A stretch of DNA of 64,000 nucleotides from Cephalotus follicularis (lineage: Eukaryota; Streptophyta; Magnoliopsida; Oxalidales; Cephalotaceae). The notes under the pieces were generated by a model. It was not told the DNA's origin. It saw only the letters and a list, made by a program, of their open reading frames with translations, and made no database searches. Below, one piece after another: positions 55,860-64,000 of this stretch. Position numbers and translations under genes: made by a program. The stretch spans positions 124,001 through 188,000 of the forward strand of contig BDDD01002376.1 in the NCBI GenBank assembly GCA_001972305.1, in the 5' to 3' direction. Numbering within the stretch: the first letter of the stretch is position 1; every line of letters starts with the position of its first letter.

Positions 55860-56400
55860 GAGGAGGTGATATCCTTCTCGGAGGCGGACTATGAGGGAGT
55901 ACGTCTTCCTCACGACGATCCAGTGGTGGTGACTCTTCTGGTGGAACTCTTTACCATGAAGAGGATCCTCCTTGATAGTGGCAGCTCGGCCGATATCTTG
56001 TACAAACATGCTTTTGATCAGCTCAGGATACCGGCCGACCAACTAAAGCCTGTTAAAACCCACTGGTTGGCTTCACAGGTGAAACGATCCATCCTCTGGG
56101 ATCTATCAACCTGTCCATGGTTGCAGGCACAGCCCCACGTCAAACTCAGGTCGAGATGACATTCCTGGTGGTGGACACCCCAAGCCCGTACAATGCTATA
56201 ATAGGGCGACCAGGTCTGAACTTGTTGGAGGCCATAGTATCTACGAGACACTTACTGATGAAGTTTCCCACAAGGTTTGGCGTGAGGGAGGTCCGAGGAG
56301 ATCAAGAGGTGGCGAGGAGATGTTACAAAACTGCCATCACTGACAAGGGTAAAGGCAAGGTCCTTACCATAGCAAATGTGGAGCTCAGAGGAGACGTAGA
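55860..56400 (+). pseudogene. Tat element D protease, frameshifted
   Basis: The aspartic protease begins EVISFSEADYEGVRLPHDDP and has the active site DSGSSADILY (55976 onward). Near 56055 the frame changes: [12 protein letters not shown] leaves the family pattern, and the expected continuation is found in another frame from about 56060 and is open from 56117 ([32 protein letters not shown]). One indel explains it. The lesion separates gag and protease from the rest of pol. Confidence 0.9.
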
Positions 56401-57890
56401 ACCAGAGCGTCCACACCCAGTAGAGGACGTCCTCCAAGTGCCCATAGAAGAAGGCAACGAAGAGAGAGTACTCCAAGTTGGCTCACAACTTGGAGAGGCG
56501 GAGAAAGAGGAATTAATAACATTCCTCCGAGACAATAAGGATGTTTTCGCATGGTCGGCAGAGGAGGTCCCTGGCATCAATCCAAGTGTAATGGTTCACA
56601 AGTTAAGTGTGGATCCAGCCAGACCTCCGATCAGACAAAAGAAGAGGAATTTTGCCCCTGAGAGGCAACAAGCAATAGCTGAGGAGGTGAGCAAGTTGTT
56701 GCAGGCAGGTTTTATTAGAGAAGTGCATTACTCGCACTGGCTAGCAAATCCTGTATTAGTCAAAAAAGCTAATGGAAAATGGAGGATGTGCATAGACTTC
56801 ACAGACCTCAACAAAGCCTTCCCAAAGGATCACTTTCCTCTCCCAAAGATTGACCAACTGGTGGACGCGACCTCGGGTTATAGAATTTTGAGCTTCTTGG
56901 ATGCTTACTCGGGGTACAATCAGATCCCCATGTACAAGCCAGACGAGGACAAGACAGCTTTTATAACTGACCGAGGAATGTAATGTTACAAGGTGATACC
57001 CTTTGGCTTGAAGAATGCAGGGACCACCTATCAGCGCCTGGTCAACAAGATATTAGAACCTCAGATTGAAAAGAACATGGAGGTGTACATAGACGACATG
57101 CTAGTCAAGACCATAGCCAAAAACCCTCATGTAAAAGACTTGGAGGAGACATTTGAAGTATTGAGGAAGTACAATATGAAGCTCAACCCCTCCAAGTGTA
57201 CATTCGGGGTCACCTCAGGGAAGTTCCTCGGATTCATGGTCTCTTGCAGAGGATTAGAGGCCAATCCAGAGAAGATCTCGGCGATTCAAAGCATGAAACC
57301 ACCACAAACCATCAGGGATGTGCAGAGATTGAATGGGAAGATTGCAGCCTTGAGTAGGTTCGTGTCCAAGTCAGCAGAGAAGTGCCTTCCCTTCTTTAAG
57401 ATACTTAGATATCCCAAGGGATTCTCATGGTCCGACGACTGTCAAGCAGCCTTTGAGAAGTTGAAGGAATACTTGGCTTCTCCTCCCCTGATCTCAAAGC
57501 CTAAGGATGGACAAGACCTGTATTTGTACCTTGCAGCCACCTCGGGCGCAGTGAGTGCAGTGCTGGTCCGAGAAGAGGACAAAGTTCAAAAGCCTGTGTA
57601 CTATGTGAGCAAGGCTTTAAGCGATGCAGAGGGGAGGTACCCAGAGGTGGAGAAATATGCGTACGCTTTGATCATCTCGGCCAGGAAATTGAGGCCATAT
57701 TTTCAAGCCCATACAATCAAGGTTCTGACTGACAAACCACTCAAACAAGTCCTTGCCAAGCCTGACACCTCGGGCAGGCTAATCAAGTGGTCAGTCGAAC
57801 TAGGCGAGTATGATGTGAAGTTCAAAGCCAGACCATAAATCAAATCACAGGTACTGGCCGACTTTGTTGGAGATAATACACCTACGGAGT
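56401..57890 (+). pseudogene. Tat element D reverse transcriptase and RNase H 1
   Basis: The RT begins with the [19 protein letters not shown] region, then [23 protein letters not shown], a TAA after ITDRGM (56981-56983) where Tyr is usual, PFGLKNAGTTYQRLVNK and the active site YIDDML (about 57086). RNase H follows (LYLYLAATSGAVSAVLVRE, YYVSKALSDAEGRYPEVEKYAYAL, LTDKPLKQVL). A second TAA stands at 57836-57838 after FKARP. All catalytic residues seen are intact. Confidence 0.92.
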
Positions 57891-58556
57891 GTATGGAGGA
57901 GAACCCTTCCGAGAGCGAGAAGGGAATGTGGAAGTTATCAGTCGATGGATCCTCCTGCCTCACTGGCAGTGGGGCAGGGTTAGTGTTGACAAGTCCGGAT
58001 GGGTGGACATTGGAGTATGCTTTGAGGTTCAAGTTCAAGGCTACAAATAATGAAGCTGAGTGGGAAGCTGTGATAGCTGGACTGACAATTGCAAAGCACT
58101 TGGAGATGCAGAGGATTGAAGCCTCAAGTGATTCTCAGCTGGTGGTTGGTTTGGCAAATGGGTAGTATGAGGCTAGAGAAGACCTTATGACAAAGTACTT
58201 GTCCCATTTTCAGGGCATGAAGTCAGCCTTCGAAGTGTTGAGAATAGTGAAGGTGCCAAGAGCAGAGAACGTCAGAGCAGACCAACTCTCAAAGCTAGCA
58301 ACAGCAGAGGAGCTGGAGAAAAATCAAACAGTGCTAGTTGACTACCTGGAGCGTCCGACAATCTCCCAAGCAGAGGTAATGGACATTGATGATCTACAGG
58401 AGCCAAATTGGATGACTCCCTTTATTATTTGGCTAAGGGACGGGATCCTGCCCGAGGGTCCCGTGGAGGCAAGGAAGCTGGTGTACAGGGCCAATAGGTT
58501 CTAATTCCGAGATGGGATCCTCTACAAAAGGTCTTTCTCATTCCCTTGGCTGAGAT
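57891..58556 (+). pseudogene. Tat element D second (archaeal-type) RNase H and linker
   Basis: WKLSVDGSSCLTGSGAGLVL, ATNNEAEWEAVIAGL and EASSDSQLVVGLANG have the Asp, Glu and Asp of an RNase H of the RVT_3 class, a second copy specific to Tat elements. A TAG (58163-58165) replaces Gln. VPRAENVRADQLSKLA closes the domain. A stop at 58502-58504 lies in the linker before integrase. Confidence 0.88.
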
Positions 58557-59644
58557 GTTTGAATCCCATAGAGGCCGACTATGCTCTAAGGGAAGTTCAT
58601 GAAGGGATTTGTGGCAACCATACTGGGGGCAGAACTTTGTCCCACAAGCTTCTAAGGCAAGGGTATTACTGGCCGACTATGCATCAAGATGCTATAAACT
58701 TAGTGAGGAAGTGTGACAAGTGTCAGAGGAACGCCAACATAAGTAGAAGGCCTTCTCAACCTCTGACATCACTTACGGCCCCGTGGCCCTTCGCGCAGTG
58801 GGGAATGGACTTCGTCGGACCATTACCTATGGCAACAGGCCAGAGGAAGTTCCTCATTGTAACGGTTGACTATTTCACTAAGTGGGTGGAAGCAGAGCCC
58901 TTGGCCACGATTACAGAGAAGAACACAGAGAGTTTTGTGTGGAAGTCAATAATTTGCAGATTTGGAGTTCCGAGAACCATTATCACAGATAATGGTAAAC
59001 AGTTTGATTGCCAAGCCTTTCGGGACTTTTGCAGAGAATGGAGAATAGAGCATAGGCTCGCCTCAGTAGCCTACCCTCAAAGTAATGGCCAAGCTGAGGT
59101 AATCAACAGAGAGATCATCTCGGGCTTGAAAAAGTGATTAGAAGACAGCAAAGGAAGGTGGACCGAGGAGTTACCAAGTGTATTATGGACTTACAGAACT
59201 ACTCCTCGGACTACGACAGGGGAATCCCCATACAGCTTGTGTTTCGGAGCAAAGGCTATGATACCAGTGGAGGTTGGAATGCAATCACCAAGAGTTGTGC
59301 ACTTCACCGAAGACAACAACGAAGAATGGCTGAGATGCCTCCTCGACCTTGTGGGAGAGCTCAGAGATAAAGCTGCGATCAGAGTTGCAGCCTACCAACA
59401 AAGGGTTAGTCGCTACTACAACAAAAAAGTAAGCCCAAGACCACTAAGGCAAGGAGACTTAGTTCTACGGAACTCAGCCGTTGCAGACCCCACTGGCACC
59501 AGAGGAAAGCTAGCCCCTGCCTGGGAAGGGCCATACAAGATCAAAAGGGTCCTTCGCCCAGGAACATTCAAACTTGAAACTTTGGGGGGTAGGGAGATTG
59601 CCAGAGCTTGGAATGCCGAGCATCTGAGGAAGTACTATCAATGA
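58557..59644 (+). pseudogene. Tat element D integrase
   Basis: The HHCC zinc finger is complete (REVHEGICGNHTGGRTL with two His, KCDKCQRNA with two Cys). The core has Asp in WGMDFVGPLP, Asp in IITDNGKQFD and Glu in YPQSNGQAEVINREI. A TGA (59135-59137) follows GLKK where Arg (CGA) is likely. The C-terminal part (LWTYRTTPRTTTGESPYSL, FGAKAMIPVEVG, GDLVLRN, WEGPYKI) reads on in the same frame to a natural TGA at 59642. Confidence 0.92.
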
Positions 59645-60858
59645 ATGTAAGATATTTTCAATGAATGTTTGAAACTTTTCAAGATTTGGGTTCTACATTA
59701 TAGTTCCAAGTTTTCAAGGGACCGGAGGTCCAATGTTCAAGTCCTCAAACCTCTGAACAGCCACCGATCAGTTCCCTCAGTTCTACATTAAGCATCTCGC
59801 ATCATGCCCCCAAGGGGGCATCTCGGGATCTAAAAAGTTTCCTAAGCCTTACGGAGGCTGATTCTCAAAAGGAAAACTAACAGAAGCCGAGGTCTCAGAC
59901 AGACCAGCGAAACAGGCGTCCAAGAGCATCCAAGGATGTGCACACAAAAAGCCTCCTTCCGAGGAGCATACTAAAAACTCCTTCCGAGGAGAACCTATAC
60001 TTATCAGCAAAGACTCCCAAGGGAGCAAGAACTGGTTGACAATACCATGGGAACTTGTCCAACCAGACTTAAAATCGTGACTTGAAAGGCGAATCCATGG
60101 GAACTCGCAACGATCAAGCTCGTCGGACTGAGCACTTTAATACAAGTGTCTCTACGAAGACTGAAAGCTCAGCCGACCTGTCCTAGAACATCCTGGGTCA
60201 GACGATATTCTCCTCGGCAAACCCATGGGAACTTGTCCGAGCAGACCAAGAACTCAACCTGTGAGTACAAAAGCTTTCTTATAACTATTTAAGCATTTTT
60301 ACAAATGAGAGGTCCTATGAGGACTGTCAAAGCTTGAGTGACCTCGCCTATGTAAGGTTAGTGATTCGAGCCAAGTTAAGAGTTCTAAGGAACTACCAGC
60401 ACATATATATACTTAAAGCTCAAACACATATGGAATCAATTAAGTCCGAGAATACAAGGGATTGTTATTACTGATCAAGTTACTTAAGCCTTTTTGGAGT
60501 TGGTTGCTTATTTATGAGGAATCCGAGGTCAAGGCGAGAATAAAATTCCTAAGGGAGTTTGCCAATTGAAGATGAAGACTGAGGAGGCAAAGTCTCTTTT
60601 ACTCATATTTGTGTTAAGTTACTTAAGTTACTTAAGTTGCTTTTAAGTTATTTTGGAGGAGTATCTGCTTCTACGGGAAGTCAGAGGTCCCAAGGGGCCA
60701 AATCCCTAAGGGGATTGAAAGCATACAGTCTAAGTGTAGACACACAAGCCCACAATACAAAAAACATAAAGATAGCAGAGGATGCAAAAACTTCTCTTTA
60801 TTCATATAAGAAAAATTACAAGTAAAAGAAGAGATTATTACAACAAAGAAAGAAAAAG
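59645..60858 (+). other. Tat element D spacer between pol and antisense gene
   Basis: About 1.2 kb without a sense ORF. Phrases CCATGGGAACTTG or CCATGGGAACTCG recur near 60047, 60095 and 60224, CTCCTTCCGAGGAG recurs near 59951 and 59977, and (ACTTAAGTT)n lies at about 60613-60640. It forms the 3' flank of both pol and the antisense gene. Confidence 0.6.
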
Positions 60859-63713
60859 CTAAGCTAAGTCAGGAGGATCGGCGGAGGTGTTGTCCTCGGG
60901 ACGAGGAGGCACAAAAGGCCCAGTTGGAGGAGGAAGAGGAGTAGTAGTCTCTGAGGCAGGATCCTCAGGGCCAAGCTCAGCTTCTGGTTCCACTTCACCA
61001 GCTTCTGGTTCAGCGTTTCTTTCCAAGGCCTCCTCGGCTCTCTCTTCCTCAGCCTCGTATCCGTCTGGATAAAAATCGAAGGCCTTGACAGCAGAGCAAA
61101 AAGTGACCTCTTCCAGGGGAACCTCTGGGTGCAAAGCCTGGACCCAATTCCTACAAGTATAGAACCCCCGACGATAGTTCTCAGCAGATTCCTTGACGAT
61201 CTCCTCGCCAAAGGCATCAGAAGCCTTGAAGTCCTCTACGGAGGCTTCCATCAAGCTAAGGAACTCATCAGAGGATCTAAACTCGTCAAGGGCCTCCTTT
61301 AAAGCCTTGGCTTTCTCCTCCTCACGTCTCTTCATGGACTCCTCGTACTTCCTCAAGGTCTCCTCGTGTTGTTTCTGCAGAGATTTGAACAAGTATTGAG
61401 CCTTAGCAAACTCTTTTTGGGCTTGGTCTTTCTCCAGCACAGCCCTGTTCCTCTCCTCAACAGTGGATTCTTGAACCTTGAGGACCTCTTCCAATTGAGC
61501 CTTGGCGGCCCGAGAAGTTTCCTTCTCCTCCATCACCTCCGACCTCAGCTTGTCGTTCCTCTCCAATATGATTGAGTAGTTCTCAACCAAGAGGTGGTTA
61601 TTATTCAAAGCCTGCAGAGAAGAATGAAGTCAGAACAGAAAACACAAGTATAAATTGTATAAGCAGAGGATCTCCATTTACCTCAAACTGGCTTTGCAGG
61701 CACTTATGTACAAGGTCCTTGCTGGACCAGTCCTCCTTCTCCTTCAGCTCGTCCAGGAAGAGACAGAGTGAGCTAAGGGCGAAAGGTAACCCTTGAGTAT
61801 TTAAGCTAGAGGAGCCCTTCCCAACTCCCTCCAGCTCTTTGATCATCCTCTCCACATCCCGAGAGGGAGGCAGGATGATGGGGACGTCTGCAGTTCGTCC
61901 AAGGATGGAGTCCAGCTCGGACTCAGTGATGAGTCTGCCCCTTTTACTTGGAGGATTGTCAGAGGAACGTTCACCGGCAGGGCGTTTGGCCCCTTTGCCC
62001 TTGGCAGTAACTCCTGCCTTCTTCAGCTGCTTGGCCCCAACCAAGGCATCCTTGGCCCTTTGCCTGGCCCCCTCTGCAGCCTTTTTCTTAGCTGCCTCCT
62101 CGGCGATCTTTTGTCTGGCCGCTTCCACGGCAGCCTTTCGCCGGGCATCTACCTCGGCAGCCTTTTGTTTCTCTGCTGCAGCGTCAGAGGAAGACTTAGA
62201 GCCCTTGCAAGCACCGAACAGAGTATCGAACCCTCGCCGAGAAGACATGGCTGTGCAAGCAGAGATCAATAATGTCAGTAACTTAAAATTAAACAAGTTA
62301 GAAGAAATATGAAGACAGAAAAGGACGGAGGAGACGAAAGCTTTATACAGTTTTCCCCCATCTCTTGGGGCATGGATTGGACAGGGGACCCTTCGTCCCC
62401 TGAGGCTTCCTCGACCTCGGCCGAGTGTGACCCTTGGCTTGGAGCCAGACTTAGTCCAGCCCGTACCAGACGCTCCTCGGCGATCACGGAGTTCACCTCC
62501 TCGGGCTCCAATTGGATGAGCTTATGGAGGTCCAGGTCCTCGGCCGCGGTCAATGTAGGCCTACTATTAAGACGTGTGGTGTCCAAGGAATCACACCACA
62601 CGGGGGGGGTGAACCCCTCGAAGTTTTTTATGAGGAAATACTTAGTCCTCCAGTGTTTGATGGATTGGGTTGGTTTGGTGAGGATTTTGGCAATGCNNNN
62701 NNNNNNNNNNNNNNNNNNNNNNNNNNNNNNNNNNNNNNNNNNNNNNNNNNNNNNNNNNNNNNNNNNNNNNNNNNNNNNNNNNNNNNNNNNNNNNNNNNNN
62801 NNNNNNNNNNNNNNNNNNNNNNNNNNNNNNNNNNNNNNNNNNNNNNNNNNNNNNNNGGGGACCCCTCGTCCCCTGAGGCTTCCTCAACCTCGGCCGAGTG
62901 TGACCCTTGGCTTGGGACCACACTTAGTCCAGCCCGGAGCAGACGCTCCTCGGCAACGACGGAGTTCACCTCCTCGGGCTCCAATCGGATGAGCTTACTA
63001 AGGTCCAGGTCCTCGGCCACGGTCAAAGTGGGCCTCCTATTTAGACGAGGAGTATCCAAGGAGTCACACCACACGGGGGAGGTGAACCCCTCGAAGTTTT
63101 TTATGAGGAAGTACTTCGTCCTCCAGTGTTTGATGGATTGGGTTGGTTTGGTGAGGATTTTTGCAATGTCAGGACGTGACTTAAAAAAGTAGCCACGCTT
63201 CCCTGGCGAGGACGAGATGACGTGGAATTGTTTAAACAATCCCACTGTGGCGGTCACCTCGGACTCGTGACATCTAACAAGGAATCCTATGATGAAACTC
63301 CATGATTGGGGCTGAAGGAGAGAAGGATGGACTTTGAATGTCTCCAAAATCGACAAGGCAAAGGTAGGAATAGGGATCCTCAGACCAAGAGTAAGAGCCC
63401 CCTCGAAGACAACAAAAAGGCCCTTTTTACTCTTAGTGACAGTCCGAGGATCCTTGGGGAGATGGAATCTCAACCTAGAGGGGAAGTTGAATTTGGTGGT
63501 TAGTTCAACCACGTCCTCCTGTGAGAGAGCACTAACACCAAAGCCATCAGGGGCAGAGGAGTCAACCTCGGTGACGGGAAGGGTTGGTTCACCCACTGCA
63601 GCCCCCAAACTACCCTCAGATGGGAGGGGACCCTCAGCAGGGGGGATCACCATGGCCAGGGGTTCAACCTCCAAGGGAGGAGAAAGCCTAGCAGTGCGTT
63701 TGGTTCTAGCCAT
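60859..63713 (-). CDS. Antisense gene of the Tat element (spliced, three exons)
   Basis: The minus strand has an ATG at 63713 (MARTKRTARLSPPL). Its first exon includes a domain resembling the plant putative gypsy-type transposon family (LRFHLPKDPRTVTKSKKG, ILETFKVHPSLLQPQSWSF, KHWRTKYFLIKNFEG) and runs to about 62348. Introns are inferred at about 62250-62347 (GTATAA..GCACAG) and 61612-61681 (GTAAAT..CTGCAG). Both join frames correctly. Exon 2 is Ala/Lys-rich, exon 3 a long coiled coil with an acidic Pro-rich end. Function is unknown. Antisense ORFs at this place are known from some Tat elements. The N gap and a repeated block sit in exon 1, so the true protein is uncertain. Confidence 0.75.
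62384..63168. repeat. 312-bp block repeated on both sides of the assembly gap
   Basis: 62384-62695 and 62857-63168 begin GGGGACCC(T/C)TCGTCCCC and end GGTGAGGATTTTKGCAATG. They differ at roughly two dozen positions by eye. The gap lies exactly between them. Confidence 0.9.
62697..62856. other. Assembly gap (160 N)
   Basis: A run of 160 N. The reading frame of the antisense gene appears open through it only because N cannot be translated. Confidence 0.99.
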
Positions 63714-63930
63714 TTAGGTCAAGGTAAACGAAGGAGACGAAGAAAGAGTAACGAGAAAACACAAGAATCAGTTCAAGAACAGTAGAAAGATCACAAACTT
63801 ACTCAGAAACTTGGTTGAAGATGATTAGAAGACGAAGGTACGAGGGTTGAAGAACTGTAAATCTCAAGAATTCTCAAGTGATAGCAAAAAGCAAGAAGGC
63901 GTAAAAGAATGGATAAGTGATCTAGGGTTC

Positions 63931-63939
63931 CTTTTATAG
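63931..63939 (-). promoter_or_regulatory. Putative TATA box of the Tat antisense gene
   Basis: The minus strand reads GGGACTATAAAAGGAACC about 220 bases upstream of the ATG at 63713. It is a near-consensus TATA element and gives the antisense gene its own promoter candidate. Confidence 0.65.
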
Positions 63940-64000
63940 TCCCTGGCCTTAATCCTGGCCACCCACCAAGTTAAAGATCCAATGGCTAAGAATTCAACCG

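Larger units (their letters stand above)
53141..64000 (+). mobile_element. Ty3/gypsy Tat-lineage element D, 5' LTR to 3' region
   Basis: The element has an 806-bp LTR with TGTTGAT..ATCAACA ends, a non-Met PBS, gag, protease, RT, RNase H, a second RNase H and integrase, then a 3' region with an antisense gene. A second RNase H between the first and integrase, and extra ORFs between pol and the 3' LTR, are known features of the Tat group (Retand and relatives). The 3' LTR lies beyond the window. Coding is the best preserved in the window, with one frameshift and five stops in the 3' pol frame. Confidence 0.92.

Noticed and set aside
55407..56042. 211-codon minus-strand ORF opposite Tat gag
   Set aside because: It is a shadow of the undamaged gag/protease frame on the plus strand and has no domain.

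Overview
The window is repeat-dense nuclear DNA of a flowering plant, most likely a eudicot. It consists almost entirely of nested, mostly dead transposable elements: Ty1/copia and Ty3/gypsy LTR retrotransposons, one Mutator-like (MULE) transposase gene, and a small inverted-repeat-bounded element carrying one exon of a cellular gene (the splicing factor PRP19/MAC3 WD40 region). I see no intact host gene, rRNA, tRNA gene or CRISPR. Open reading frames are chains of retroelement domains broken by single stops and frameshifts.

Layout. 1-12.86 kb: 5' end of a minus-strand gypsy element (A; gag, PBS, LTR). Its LTR is split by copia element 1 (1716-11398, perfect 5-bp target duplication ATCCA). 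Copia 1 was itself entered by a second gypsy element (from 4668), and a deletion later fused that gypsy gag to copia 1 integrase. 13.25-21.25 kb: gypsy element B, with two LTRs around a pol that keeps only RNase H, integrase and chromodomain-like tail. Both B LTRs are followed by the same copia LTR sequence. 21.26-31.72 kb: copia element 2 (5' LTR, gag to RNase H, no 3' LTR), with a minus-strand gypsy solo LTR (24142-26701, TSD AAGAC) in its leader. 31.76-38.99 kb: gypsy element C, non-autonomous, with only a gag remnant and a 30-bp tandem repeat inside. 40.09-50.15 kb: a minus-strand MULE transposase gene with introns, interrupted by a truncated copia element (3) and a solo gypsy LTR (46160-48168, TSD CCAAC). 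51.1-52.9 kb: the inverted-repeat element with the PRP19 exon. 53.14-64.0 kb: a Tat-lineage gypsy element (D) with 5' LTR, gag, protease, RT, two RNase H domains and integrase, then an antisense spliced gene with its own TATA box. A 160-N assembly gap (62697-62856) lies inside the antisense gene between two diverged copies of the same 312 bp.

The most unusual signal recurs across at least seven otherwise different LTRs and leaders of both copia and gypsy type. It is an array of short palindromes built on GTCGAC (GCGTCGACGC, CAGTCGACTG, GAGTCGACTC and CpG-decay variants). Spacers are not conserved, but dyad centres often lie 19-22, 31-32, 41 or 49-52 bp apart, close to whole turns of DNA. The clearest example (32722-33010) has eleven of twelve intervals of 20 or 21 bp. 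Two further structured repeat families are seen in LTR or leader sequence: a seven-copy hairpin family at 47024-47480 and a four-copy hairpin family at 44507-44804, both with paired changes in their arms.

All statements rest on reading the sequence and on knowledge of these element families. No database search or alignment program was used. Boundaries marked approximate were set by eye.
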